In this document: positions 7,376 to 15,046 of the stretch, piece after piece
Layout: the number at the start of each line of letters is the position of its first letter
How positions within the stretch are numbered: position 1 is the stretch's first letter
Assembly: GCA_022732315.1 (NCBI GenBank)
Contig: JAIJUV010000031.1
Span: 1-19,064, forward strand
Reading direction: 5' to 3'
Source: Prevotella sp.
GTDB taxonomy: Bacteria > Bacteroidota > Bacteroidia > Bacteroidales > Bacteroidaceae
DNA length: 19,064 nt
Made by a program: the position numbers and the translations under genes
The notes under the pieces: generated by a model
What the model saw: only the letters and a program-made list of their open reading frames with translations
The model's database searches: none
What the model was told of the DNA's origin: nothing

Positions 7376-7423
7376 AAATCATTATCTAAATCGTAATCTA
7401 GATCTTTATCTGAATCTTAATAT
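7376..7423. repeat. Four degenerate 12-bp units at the 3' end of yggS
   Basis: Units of pattern (a/g)(a/g)ATCnTnATCT can be read at 7376-7387, 7388-7399, 7400-7411 and 7412-7423. The last overlaps the stop codon of the leftward YggS gene (7417-7419). Degenerate, but the 12-nt period of ATC is clear. Confidence 0.55.
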
Positions 7424-8088
7424 ACTCTAGGCCCGAAGATGGTGGTACCCACACGAACCATCGTGCTGCCGTGCTTGACGGCAATGTGATAGTCGTGACT
7501 CATGCCCCAGCTGCGCTCGCAGAAGGCAGGAGAATCGGCGAAATACTTCTGTTTTACTTCATCAAAGAACACAGCGGCAGCATCAAACTCGCGGGCTATC
7601 TGCTGCTCATCATCCGTATTCGATGCCATCATCATCAAACCGCAAATCTGAACATGAGGCAACTCGCGCCACTCGCCAGCTTCCAGAAGCTCGCGGCAGG
7701 CATCCAGTGACAATCCCGATTTCGTATCCTCCTCGGCAATATGAAGCTCCAGAAGAATCTTCACCACGCGGTCGTGCTTCGCTGCCTGCTTGTTAATCTC
7801 CTTCATCAGTTTCAAGCTATCCACCGACTCAATCATGGAGATATAAGGGGCGATGTACTTCACCTTGTTGGTCTGAAGATGACCTATGAAATGCCACTCT
7901 ATATCCTTAGGCAGGGTCTCCACCTTCTTGGAAAGCTCCTGCTCATGGCTCTCGCCGAAGATGCGCTGACCCTCGGCGTAAGCAGCCTCAATATACTCGT
8001 TGGGATGAAACTTGCTGATAGCCACCAATCGGACACCAGCAGGCAAACTGCCCAACACCTCATGAAGATTTCCTTTTACATCATACAT
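7417..8088 (-). CDS. YggS/PLPBP family pyridoxal-phosphate homeostasis protein
   Basis: A 223-residue cytoplasmic protein of the YggS (PLPBP/PROSC) family, a PLP-binding TIM-barrel protein with no known catalytic reaction that keeps free pyridoxal phosphate and PLP-enzyme loading in balance. The PLP lysine is K26 in AISKFHP. Other family motifs visible are FGESHEQE (usually FGENYxQE, so Ser replaces the common Asn), WHFIGHLQTNK, the sequence EEDTKSGL, ICGLMMMAS, and the phosphate-binding end GSTMVRVGTTIFG. Length is normal. It lies 101 bp downstream of the DUF4494 gene on the same strand with no promoter box seen between, so co-transcription is likely. A divergently transcribed PLP aminotransferase lies beyond DUF4494, which may be coincidence. 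Confidence 0.94.
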   Translation of the reverse strand: MYDVKGNLHEVLGSLPAGVRLVAISKFHPNEYIEAAYAEGQRIFGESHEQELSKKVETLPKDIEWHFIGHLQTNKVKYIAPYISMIESVDSLKLMKEINKQAAKHDRVVKILLELHIAEEDTKSGLSLDACRELLEAGEWRELPHVQICGLMMMASNTDDEQQIAREFDAAAVFFDEVKQKYFADSPAFCERSWGMSHDYHIAVKHGSTMVRVGTTIFGPRVY

Positions 8089-8094
8089 AGTTCA

Positions 8095-8136
8095 ATTAAT
8101 AATTGATAATTAATAATTTATAATTAATAATTAATT
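8095..8136. repeat. Three 14-bp AT-only tandem units ahead of yggS
   Basis: ATTAATAATTGATA (8095-8108), ATTAATAATTTATA (8109-8122) and ATTAATAATTAATT (8123-8136) are adjacent and almost entirely A/T. They begin 6 bp upstream of the YggS start codon (leftward gene), thus in its leader. Such arrays are frequent between Bacteroidales genes; the role is unknown. Confidence 0.75.
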
Positions 8137-8189
8137 AATGATTCCTTAGCCATTTGCTCTTGCCGGAAGTATGACTTCAGGATATCTGT

Positions 8190-8696
8190 TTACTCGGCTT
8201 TGCCCTGCTCGTATTCTGGAACGTCGTTCTTCTCCTCCTTCTTCTCGCCAGGAGCGTGATGCTCGAATACATCCATCAGCTTAGTCTCGTTGAGACCCAC
8301 GATGTCGTAATCAATCATGGTCTTGCCCATCACCTCGTCGATATAGCGCAGTGCACGGGCCAGCGACTTAGCCTGAACCAGGTAAACCACGTTAGAACGC
8401 TTCTCCTTCTCACTCTTCTCATCGATGGTGATAAACTGCAGCTTAGCCTTGTACCACTTGTCGTCATCATCCAGGTCGCTGAAGAAGATCTCGCCATAGC
8501 AAGCCTTGCCGATGCCGCTCACCTTCAACTCGCCACTCACGTAAACAGACATCTCGTCGATGATGGCGCTCTCAGCCTCGGTGAAACTCAAGGCATCTAC
8601 AACGTAAGCCTCAGATACAACCTTCTCTGAACCATCTTCCATGGTCTTCTGATATTTAACTTTAGTCTCAAACCAAGTGCTTGTTCTACTTCTCAT
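8190..8696 (-). CDS. DUF4494 domain protein
   Basis: A 168-residue cytoplasmic protein of the Bacteroidota family DUF4494, of unknown function. Recognisable traits are the N-terminal MRSRTSTWFETKVKYQKTMEDG, then VVDALSFTEAESAIIDEM, a charged SDLDDDDKWYKAKLQFITIDEK segment, and YLVQAKSLARALRYIDEVMG. The tail after about residue 150 is lysine/glutamate-rich and probably disordered. There is no signal peptide, membrane segment or catalytic motif. It is transcribed leftward from a promoter box at 8802-8809 through a leader of about 100 nt that contains a small dyad, and is followed by the YggS gene, with which it may share a transcript. Confidence 0.88.
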   Translation of the reverse strand: MRSRTSTWFETKVKYQKTMEDGSEKVVSEAYVVDALSFTEAESAIIDEMSVYVSGELKVSGIGKACYGEIFFSDLDDDDKWYKAKLQFITIDEKSEKEKRSNVVYLVQAKSLARALRYIDEVMGKTMIDYDIVGLNETKLMDVFEHHAPGEKKEEKNDVPEYEQGKAE

Positions 8697-8757
8697 AATT
8701 TCTTTTCCTTTTCTTATTTATTTTAATTTTCGTTTATTTTCTACTCTTGTCCTCCTT

Positions 8758-8776
8758 TACCTTATTATATAAGGTA
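8758..8776 (-). promoter_or_regulatory. Small dyad in the DUF4494 leader
   Basis: TACCTTAT (8758-8765) and ATAAGGTA (8769-8776) form a perfect 8-bp inverted repeat with a 3-nt spacer, inside the transcribed leader about 60 nt upstream of the DUF4494 start codon. It could be an RNA hairpin or an operator; nothing distinguishes them. Confidence 0.45.
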
Positions 8777-8801
8777 GCCCGGAAAAGGCGCAATTGTGAT
8801 G

Positions 8802-8809
8802 CAAAGTTA
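8802..8809 (-). promoter_or_regulatory. Leftward -7 promoter box for DUF4494
   Basis: On the minus strand this reads TAACTTTG followed by CATC, matching TAnnTTTG. No TTTG is evident at the -33 position. The implied leader to the start codon at 8696 is close to 100 nt. Confidence 0.6.
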
Positions 8810-8903
8810 TAAAAAAGAATGCAGAAGAACAACAGAATAAAGAGTTTTTTACTAAAAAATGATTTTTTAACCCAATCTATTACGATTTTTCAATGAAATT
8901 GCT

Positions 8904-8911
8904 TACCTTTG
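8904..8911 (+). promoter_or_regulatory. Rightward -7 promoter box for the aminotransferase operon
   Basis: TACCTTTG followed by CAAG matches TAnnTTTG. The -33 element is not clear. Transcription would begin near 8918, about 80 nt before the ATG at 8998. Confidence 0.6.
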
Positions 8912-8997
8912 CAAGCGAATTGCGAAAAGTTGGGATTTCGAACTGCTCGATTCCGCAACCTTCGCTATGGATAATTAACAGATAGAAATTTTAAAAG

Positions 8998-10209
8998 ATG
9001 CCTGAAATATCAGTACGCGGCCTCGAAATGCCTGAGTCACCTATCAGAAAGCTGGCTCCTCTGGCTGCCGCAGCAAAGAAACGTGGAGTTAAGGTCTATC
9101 ACCTCAATATCGGTCAGCCAGACCTCCCTACTCCTCAATGTGGTCTCGATGCGCTCAAGCACATCGACCGCACCATCCTGGAGTATTCTCCAAGCCAGGG
9201 CTATCTCAGTTATCGTGAGAAGCTGGTAGATTATTACAAGAAATTCAATATCAACGTTACTGCCGATGACATCATCATCACATCGGGAGGTTCTGAAGCC
9301 GTGCTCTTCTCGTTCATGAGCTGTCTGAACCCGGGAGATGAAATTATCGTGCCAGAACCTGCATACGCCAACTATATGGCGTTCGCCATCTCGGCGGGTG
9401 CCAAGATCCGTACCATCGCTACTACCATCGAGGAGGGTTTCTCGCTGCCTAAGGTGGAGAAGTTTGAGGAGCTGATCAACGAGCACACCCGTGCCATCCT
9501 GATCTGCAACCCTAACAACCCTACGGGCTATCTCTATACCCGCAGAGAGATGAACCAGATTCGCGACCTGGTGAAGAAGTACGACCTCTACCTTTTCTCT
9601 GACGAGGTTTACCGTGAGTATATCTACACCGGCAGCCCATACATCAGTGCGATGCACCTGGAAGGCATCGAGCAGAACACCGTGCTCATCGACTCCGTGT
9701 CTAAGCGTTACAGCGAGTGCGGTATCCGTGTGGGTGCCCTGATTACCAAGAATGCCGAGATCCGCAAGGCGGTGATGAAGTTCTGCCAGGCCCGTCTCTC
9801 TCCTCCACTCATCGGTCAGATTGTAGCCGAGGCTTCGCTCGATGCACCTGAGGAGTACTATCGCGATGTATACGATGAGTATGTGGAGCGCCGTAAGTGC
9901 CTGATTGACGGACTCAACCGTATTCCTGGCGTATATTCCCCAATTCCAATGGGAGCCTTCTACACCGTGGCAAAACTGCCTATCGACGATTCAGATAAGT
10001 TCTGCCGCTGGTGCCTGGAAGAGTTTGATTACGAGGGCGAAACCGTGATGATGGCGCCAGCCTCCGGTTTCTACACCACTCCTGGAGCCGGAAGAAACCA
10101 GGTGCGCATGGCATACGTGTTGAAGAAGGACGACCTGAACAGAGCATTGATAGTGCTTGCCAAGGCACTGGAGGCTTATCCGGGAAGAGTTGAAGACGAA
10201 GGACTGTAA
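8998..10209 (+). CDS. PLP-dependent class I/II aminotransferase
   Basis: A 403-residue fold-type I aminotransferase, aspartate/aromatic aminotransferase-like. Visible motifs are YHLNIGQPDLPTP, EYSPSQGYLSYREKL, TSGGSEAVLFSFMSC (cofactor phosphate region), EPAYANY, the CNPNNPTGYLYT block whose Asn binds the PLP ring, SDEVYREYIYTG with the Asp that pairs with the pyridine nitrogen, the Schiff-base lysine K236 in SVSKRYSECGIRVG, and VRMAYV with the Arg that holds the substrate carboxylate. Substrate cannot be set from motifs; aspartate or a related amino donor is likely. The protein is complete. Its stop precedes the permease start by 3 bp, so the two form an operon. Confidence 0.93.
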   Translation: MPEISVRGLEMPESPIRKLAPLAAAAKKRGVKVYHLNIGQPDLPTPQCGLDALKHIDRTILEYSPSQGYLSYREKLVDYYKKFNINVTADDIIITSGGSEAVLFSFMSCLNPGDEIIVPEPAYANYMAFAISAGAKIRTIATTIEEGFSLPKVEKFEELINEHTRAILICNPNNPTGYLYTRREMNQIRDLVKKYDLYLFSDEVYREYIYTGSPYISAMHLEGIEQNTVLIDSVSKRYSECGIRVGALITKNAEIRKAVMKFCQARLSPPLIGQIVAEASLDAPEEYYRDVYDEYVERRKCLIDGLNRIPGVYSPIPMGAFYTVAKLPIDDSDKFCRWCLEEFDYEGETVMMAPASGFYTTPGAGRNQVRMAYVLKKDDLNRALIVLAKALEAYPGRVEDEGL

Positions 10210-10212
10210 GAT

Positions 10213-11460
10213 ATGAACTTTCCTCTATTTATAGCAAAGAAATTGTATAGCGACCAGGGCGATAAACGTAAAGTTTCTCGCCCTGCTATCCATATAGCCA
10301 CCGCTGGCGTTGCCATCGGACTTGCCATCATGATCATGTCGGTATGCGTGGTGCTGGGATTCAAGCATACCATCCGCGACAAGGTGGTGGGATTCGGAAG
10401 CCACATACAGGTGGCGGATTTCATGACCCTGCAGCAGCAGAACCAGTATCCCGTGGTGATGAACGACTCCATGATGGGCGTGCTCCGCAAGATTCCGGGC
10501 GTGAAACACGTGCAGCGATTCGCCATGAAGGAAGGAATCCTCAAAACTGACAGCGACTTCCTGGGTGTTGCCTTCAAGGGCGTGGGACCGGAGTTTGACT
10601 CCACCTTCATCCACCAGAACATGGTGGAAGGAAGCATACCGAAGTTTGACGACAAGGCAAGTCACAACAAAATCCTGATTTCCAAGCTGATGGCCGACAA
10701 GCTGAAGCTGAAGAACGGAGAAAGAATCTTCGCCTATTTCATCGACGACAACGGAGTGAGAATGCGACGCTTCACCATCCAGGGCATCTATCAGACCAAT
10801 CTGAAGAAATACGACGAAACGATGGTCTACACCGACCTCTATACCGCCGTGAAACTAAACGGATGGATGGATGACCAGGCCAGCGGAGCCGAACTGACAG
10901 TGAACGATTTCGAGAAACTCAACGAGACGGAAGACTATATTATAAATAAGGTGAACCGCACCGTGGACCATTATGGCGAAACCTACAGCAGTGCCACCAT
11001 CAAGGACTTGAATCCGAACATCTTCCAGTGGCTCGGACTGATGGACCTCAACGTGTGGATCATCCTCGCCCTGATGCTCATCGTGGCAGGCGTAACCATG
11101 ATCAGCGGATTGCTCATCATCATCCTGGAACGCACCTCGATGATTGGCGTACTCAAGGCCTTGGGTGCCCGCAACCGCACCATCCGCCACACCTTCCTCT
11201 GGTTTGCCGTGTTCATCATCGGCAAGGGAATGCTGCTGGGCAACATCATCGCCCTGGCAATTCTAGCAGTGCAGTATTTCACAGGGGTGCTAAAACTCGA
11301 TGCGCAGACTTACTACGTAAGTACGGTGCCCGTAGAGTTCAACTGGCTCTTCATCGTGGCGCTGAATGTAGCCACCCTGCTCATCAGCGTGTTCATGCTC
11401 GTAGCCCCAAGCTACCTCATCTCGCATATCCATCCAGCCAAATCGATGAGATATGAATAA
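10213..11460 (+). CDS. LolC/LolE-like ABC transporter permease (FtsX domain)
   Basis: A 415-residue inner-membrane permease of the LolCE/FtsX/MacB class, expected to work with a LolD-type ATPase in releasing lipoproteins from the inner membrane. One membrane segment lies near residues 27-50 (hydrophobic, with GVAIGLAIMIMSV), then a large periplasmic domain (about 52-275), then three membrane segments near 281-306, 328-356 and 377-403. The FtsX-domain signature RTSMIGVLKALGARNRTIR follows the second segment. The N-terminal FIAKKLYSDQGDKRKVSRPAIHIATAGVAIG is typical of LolC/E. No ATPase gene is adjacent, so the partner must be encoded elsewhere. It starts 3 bp after the aminotransferase stop; no functional link between them is evident. 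Confidence 0.88.
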   Translation: MNFPLFIAKKLYSDQGDKRKVSRPAIHIATAGVAIGLAIMIMSVCVVLGFKHTIRDKVVGFGSHIQVADFMTLQQQNQYPVVMNDSMMGVLRKIPGVKHVQRFAMKEGILKTDSDFLGVAFKGVGPEFDSTFIHQNMVEGSIPKFDDKASHNKILISKLMADKLKLKNGERIFAYFIDDNGVRMRRFTIQGIYQTNLKKYDETMVYTDLYTAVKLNGWMDDQASGAELTVNDFEKLNETEDYIINKVNRTVDHYGETYSSATIKDLNPNIFQWLGLMDLNVWIILALMLIVAGVTMISGLLIIILERTSMIGVLKALGARNRTIRHTFLWFAVFIIGKGMLLGNIIALAILAVQYFTGVLKLDAQTYYVSTVPVEFNWLFIVALNVATLLISVFMLVAPSYLISHIHPAKSMRYE

Positions 11461-11463
11461 GCA

Positions 11464-11507
11464 TTCATCCCATTATTGCCAACTTCAAATGGTAATAATG
11501 GGATGAA
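11464..11507 (+). terminator. Hairpin terminator after the permease gene
   Basis: Arms of 18 nt (11464-11481 and 11490-11507) pair with a single G-U wobble around an 8-nt loop, starting 4 bp after the permease stop. A T-rich stretch (CCATTTTTC) follows a few bases later. Strong candidate for an intrinsic terminator separating the permease from the acyl-CoA synthetase operon. Confidence 0.8.
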
Positions 11508-11561
11508 ACTTATCCATTTTTCTTAGTTTTGCAATTAATTTGCCTTTACACTCAAAATAAC

Positions 11562-11627
11562 GCACATATTTTTTTGTAGTGTGCAGTATTTTCCGTATCT
11601 TTGCACAAAATTTTGTAAATTGTGCAA
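11562..11627. promoter_or_regulatory. Possible operator: two dyads of TGTGCA half-sites over the promoter
   Basis: GCACA (11562-11566) faces TGTGC (11580-11584), and TTGCACAA (11601-11608) faces TTGTGCAA (11620-11627), the second a perfect 8-bp inverted repeat with an 11-nt spacer. The four half-sites alternate in orientation and sit about 20 bp (two helical turns) apart, covering the promoter and reaching the first base of the start codon. TTGCAC alone is common just after a -7 box, so part may be chance. Confidence 0.4.
11573..11603 (+). promoter_or_regulatory. Bacteroidota promoter of the acyl-CoA synthetase pair
   Basis: TTTG at 11573-11576 and TATCTTTG at 11596-11603 are separated by exactly 19 bp, an essentially perfect match to the Bacteroidota -33/-7 promoter. 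Transcription should begin near 11610, leaving a leader of under 20 nt before the ATG at 11627 and ruling out the GTG at 11579 as start. Confidence 0.85.
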
Positions 11628-13294
11628 TGAATTCAATACCAAGTTTTAACTCGTATATTGAGAGAAGCATCATCAAGAACTGGAACCTGGATGCGCTCAC
11701 CGATTACAAGGGAGCCACCCTGCAATACCACGATGTTGCTAGAAAGATAGAGAAACTGCACATCCTGTTTGAAAACAGCGATGTGAAGAAGGGCGACAAG
11801 ATTGCCGTCTGCGGAAGAAATAGTAGCCAGTGGGCAGTAGCCTTCCTGGCCATTATTACTTACGGTGCCATCGTCGTACCTATACAGAACGAATTTAAGC
11901 CTGAGCAGATTCACAACATCGTGAACCACAGCGAGAGCAAACTGCTCTTCGTGGGCGATGTGGTGGCTACGGAAATCAATCCCGAAGAGATGCCTACACT
12001 GGAAGGCATCATCTATCTGCCAGATAATTCGCTCGTCATCTCCCGTTCAGAAAAGCTGACCTACGCGCGTGAGAACCTCAATGCCATGTTCGGCCACAAA
12101 TACCCAAAGTATTTCAGGGCAGAGCACGTAAAGTATCACGTGGATGATCCGGAAGAGCTGGCGATGATCAACTACACCAGCGGAACCACAGGGTTCTCGA
12201 AGGGTGTGATGCTGCCCTACAGGGCACTCTGGGGCAATCTCGACTATCTCATCGACTCCGTGAGCAAGAAGATAGGAAAGAACTGCAACATCCTCTCTAC
12301 CCTGCCGATGGCACACATGTACGGACTGATGACTGAGTTCCTCTTCAACATCGTGATGGGTAACCACATCTTCTTCCTCACCCGCCTGCCGAGCCCAACG
12401 CTCATCTCTGAGGCACTGGCTGAGATTCAGCCCGACATCCTCTTCGCCGTTCCGCTCGTGGTGGATAAGATTGTAAGAAAGGAAGTGTTCCCACATATCC
12501 AGACCAACCGTGCCCGACTCCTGATGAACATGCCTGTTATCAACAAGCGCATCAAGGAGAAGGTTCGCGAGTTCGTGCTCCGCAAGTTTGGCAATCGCCC
12601 TTACGAGGTGGTTGTGGGTGGCGCACCACTCAACAAGGAGATTGAGAACTTCTTCATCAGCGTGGGCTTCCCTATCGCCATGGGCTACGGAACCACCGAA
12701 ACCGCTCCACTCATCACCTTCGCCCATCAGGACAACTATGTGCCTGGAAGCTGTGGCGTTGCCGTGAAGCACATGGAGGTGAAGGTATTGAGCGATGACC
12801 CTGAAAACGTGGCCGGCGAACTGGTTTGCCGTGGCATCAACGTGATGAAGGGCTACTACAAGAACCAGGAGGCTACGGATGCCGTAATCGATGAAGATGG
12901 ATGGTTCCACACAGGCGACCTGGCTACGATGGACGCTGAAGGCCACTTCTTCGTAAGAGGAAGAAGCAAGAACATGCTGCTGGGCCCTAACGGACAGAAC
13001 ATCTATCCGGAGGAGATTGAAGACAAGCTCAACTCCATGCCGATGGTGAACGAGAGCATCGTACTCCAGAAGGACGACAAGCTCGTGGCACTGGTGCATC
13101 CGGAAATGGACGAAAGCCAGGAGATGGGATTCAGCCAGGAAGACCTCGCCAACATCATGGAGCAGAACCGAAAGGACCTGAACCTGCAGATGCCAAGCTT
13201 CGCAAAAATCTCGCGCATCCAGTTGCACGACACTGAATTTGAAAAGACGGCAAAGAAATCGATTAAGCGCTACCTCTACCAGGACGCTATATAA
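11627..13294 (+). CDS. Long-chain fatty acid-CoA ligase (AMP-binding), copy 1
   Basis: A 555-residue ANL-superfamily adenylate-forming enzyme that activates fatty acids with ATP to acyl-AMP and then acyl-CoA. Visible are the P-loop TSGTTGFSK (residues 184-192), YGTTETAPLITF (A5), GWFHTGDL (A7), VRGRSKNMLLGPNGQNIYPEEIE (A8 hinge) and the C-terminal EFEKTAKKSIKRYLY. In that last motif a Ser stands where the adenylation lysine (T-x-K-I/V-K-R) is expected. The frame extends to a GTG at 11579, but the promoter at 11596-11603 and alignment with copy 2 place the start at ATG 11627 (MNSIPSFNSYIERS). Copy 2 follows after 15 bp; the two were clearly produced by tandem duplication. Chain-length preference is not predictable. 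Confidence 0.9.
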   Translation: MNSIPSFNSYIERSIIKNWNLDALTDYKGATLQYHDVARKIEKLHILFENSDVKKGDKIAVCGRNSSQWAVAFLAIITYGAIVVPIQNEFKPEQIHNIVNHSESKLLFVGDVVATEINPEEMPTLEGIIYLPDNSLVISRSEKLTYARENLNAMFGHKYPKYFRAEHVKYHVDDPEELAMINYTSGTTGFSKGVMLPYRALWGNLDYLIDSVSKKIGKNCNILSTLPMAHMYGLMTEFLFNIVMGNHIFFLTRLPSPTLISEALAEIQPDILFAVPLVVDKIVRKEVFPHIQTNRARLLMNMPVINKRIKEKVREFVLRKFGNRPYEVVVGGAPLNKEIENFFISVGFPIAMGYGTTETAPLITFAHQDNYVPGSCGVAVKHMEVKVLSDDPENVAGELVCRGINVMKGYYKNQEATDAVIDEDGWFHTGDLATMDAEGHFFVRGRSKNMLLGPNGQNIYPEEIEDKLNSMPMVNESIVLQKDDKLVALVHPEMDESQEMGFSQEDLANIMEQNRKDLNLQMPSFAKISRIQLHDTEFEKTAKKSIKRYLYQDAI

Positions 13295-13309
13295 AGAATA
13301 AAACGAGAA

Positions 13310-14986
13310 ATGAATAAGAATATGGAAATTCCAAGCTTTAACGCACTTATACAGAAGAGCATCATAGACCATTGGGATATGGATGCCCTGACCGACTACA
13401 AGGGAGCCACCTTGCAGTATCACGATGTGGCACGCAAGATTGAAAAGCTGCACATCATGTTTGAGAACTCCGGCGTAGTAAAGGGCGACAAGATTGCCCT
13501 CTGCGGTCGTAACAGTGCTAATTGGGCGGTGGCATTCCTCGCTACCTTGACCTATGGTGCCATCGCGGTGCCTATCCTGCATGAGTTCATGCCTGAACAG
13601 ATTCACAACATCGTGAACCACAGCGACGCCAAGTTGCTCTTCGTAGGTGATGTGGTGGCTACTCAGGTGGACGCAACCAAGATGCCAGGGCTGGAGGGAA
13701 TCATCTACATTCCAGATTACTCGCTCGTGGTTTCACGCACCGATAAGCTGACCTACGCCCGCGAGCACCTCAACGAGATGTTCGGCATCAAGTATCCTAA
13801 GTACTTCCGCAAGAACCATGTAAGCTACTACATCGATCAGGACCCAGACGAACTGGCGATGATCAACTATACCAGTGGAACCACCGGTTTCTCCAAGGGT
13901 GTGATGGTTCCTTACCGTGCCCTCTGGAGCAATGCCGATTTTGCCGAGAATGTACTGGGCAAGAAGATCAAGGCAGGTGATTCAATAATCAGCATCCTGC
14001 CGATGGCCCACATGTATGGCATGGCATTCGAGTTTATCTTCGAATTCCTCAAGGGCTGCCACGTCTTCTATCTCACCCGCATCCCTAGCCCGGCCATCAT
14101 TGCCGAGGCATTCGGACGCATCAAGCCAGCCGTCATCATCGCTGTGCCGCTGGTCATCGAGAAGATCATCCGCAAGAAGGTGTTCCCTAAGATTCAGAAC
14201 AACCGCATGCGCATGCTTCTCCACATGCCAGTGATCAGCAAGAAGGTGAAGGAGAAGATCTGCGACCAGGTGAGCAATGCCTTCGGTGGCAACTTCTACG
14301 AAGTGATTATCGGCGGTGCTGCGTTCAACCGAGAGGTGGAGAATTTCCTGAACAGCGTAGGTTTCAGATATACAGTGGGTTATGGTGCCACAGAGTGTGC
14401 GCCTATCATCTGCTACGAGGATTACAAGAACTTCGTGCCGGGTTCATGCGGTAAGGCAGCGCTCCACATGATGGTTCGCATCGACAGTCCAGACCCAGAG
14501 AATGTACCGGGCGAAATCCTTGCCAAGGGTCCTAACGTGATGCTGGGTTACTACAAGAATGAGGAGGCTACCCAGCAGACCATCGATGAGAATGGCTGGT
14601 ATCACACCGGCGACCTGGGCACCATGGACGGCGACGGCAATGTATTCATCAAGGGCCGCAGCAAGAACATGCTCCTGGGTGCTTCAGGCCAGAACATCTA
14701 TCCTGAGGAAATAGAGGATAAGCTCAATTCCCTCGCCCTCGTTGCCGAGAGCGTGGTGGTCCAGAAGGGCGAAAAGCTCGTGGGTTTGGTTTATCCTGAT
14801 TTCGACGAGGCGCAGTCGCTGAACCTTGGCAGAAAGGAACTGGAGGATATCATGGAGCAGAACCGCCAGGAACTCAACACGATGGTTCCAGGCTACAGCA
14901 AGCTGAGCGAAATCCGCATCCACGACGAAGAGTTCGAAAAGACGCCAAAGAAGAGTATCAAGCGATACCTCTATACAGCGGAGTAA
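13310..14986 (+). CDS. Long-chain fatty acid-CoA ligase (AMP-binding), copy 2
   Basis: A 558-residue paralogue of the preceding gene with long identical stretches, e.g. DALTDYKGATLQYHDVARK near the N terminus, EQIHNIVNHS, and GRSKNMLLG. The P-loop TSGTTGFSK is at residues 188-196; YGATECAPIICY, GWYHTGDL and the end EFEKTPKKSIKRYLY follow. As in copy 1, Ser replaces the expected A10 lysine. The best-conserved difference is in the mid-region (AFEFIFEFLKGCH against LMTEFLFNIVMGNH) and around A5, which suggests different acyl substrates. A second ATG at 13322 (MEIPSFNAL) aligns better with copy 1 and could be the true start. It shares copy 1's promoter and ends before a strong hairpin. Confidence 0.9.
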   Translation: MNKNMEIPSFNALIQKSIIDHWDMDALTDYKGATLQYHDVARKIEKLHIMFENSGVVKGDKIALCGRNSANWAVAFLATLTYGAIAVPILHEFMPEQIHNIVNHSDAKLLFVGDVVATQVDATKMPGLEGIIYIPDYSLVVSRTDKLTYAREHLNEMFGIKYPKYFRKNHVSYYIDQDPDELAMINYTSGTTGFSKGVMVPYRALWSNADFAENVLGKKIKAGDSIISILPMAHMYGMAFEFIFEFLKGCHVFYLTRIPSPAIIAEAFGRIKPAVIIAVPLVIEKIIRKKVFPKIQNNRMRMLLHMPVISKKVKEKICDQVSNAFGGNFYEVIIGGAAFNREVENFLNSVGFRYTVGYGATECAPIICYEDYKNFVPGSCGKAALHMMVRIDSPDPENVPGEILAKGPNVMLGYYKNEEATQQTIDENGWYHTGDLGTMDGDGNVFIKGRSKNMLLGASGQNIYPEEIEDKLNSLALVAESVVVQKGEKLVGLVYPDFDEAQSLNLGRKELEDIMEQNRQELNTMVPGYSKLSEIRIHDEEFEKTPKKSIKRYLYTAE

Positions 14987-14996
14987 TATCCAATAA

Positions 14997-15040
14997 ACAA
15001 ATGAGGGTGTGTCATAGTTTTATGACACACCCTCATTTGT
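14997..15040. terminator. Bidirectional 20-bp perfect hairpin
   Basis: Arms 14997-15016 and 15021-15040 are perfectly complementary (20 bp) around the 4-nt loop GTTT, with A-rich sequence on the left and T-rich sequence on the right. It lies between the convergent acyl-CoA synthetase and Crp/Fnr genes and should terminate both transcripts. Confidence 0.9.
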
Positions 15041-15046
15041 TATAAA

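Larger units (their letters stand above)
8697..8997. other. Divergent intergenic region (301 bp)
   Basis: No gene is supported. It holds the long AT-rich leader of DUF4494 on the left (8697-8795), a small dyad (8758-8776), a leftward promoter box (8802-8809), an AT-rich middle (about 8810-8890), a rightward promoter box (8904-8911) and an approximately 80-nt leader for the aminotransferase. That leader contains GAATTGCGAAAAG and GATTCCGCAAC, which could pair weakly through TTGCG/CGCAA. Confidence 0.7.

Noticed and set aside
8930..8990. TTCGAACTGCTCGATTCC looked like a tRNA T-arm
   Set aside because: No acceptor stem, anticodon arm or CCA-compatible fold can be built around it.
7417..10209. 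A PLP-centred gene cluster (YggS and the aminotransferase)
   Set aside because: They are divergent, separated by DUF4494 and 301 bp with separate promoters; shared cofactor alone does not make a system.
11579..11626. GTG start extending the first acyl-CoA synthetase by 16 residues
   Set aside because: A near-perfect promoter overlaps this segment and the paralogue has no matching extension.
12047..13621. A 524-codon open frame on the minus strand across the acyl-CoA synthetase junction
   Set aside because: It lies antisense to two well-supported paralogous genes, has no recognisable motif, and arises from their codon bias; its repeated segments mirror the duplication of the sense genes.
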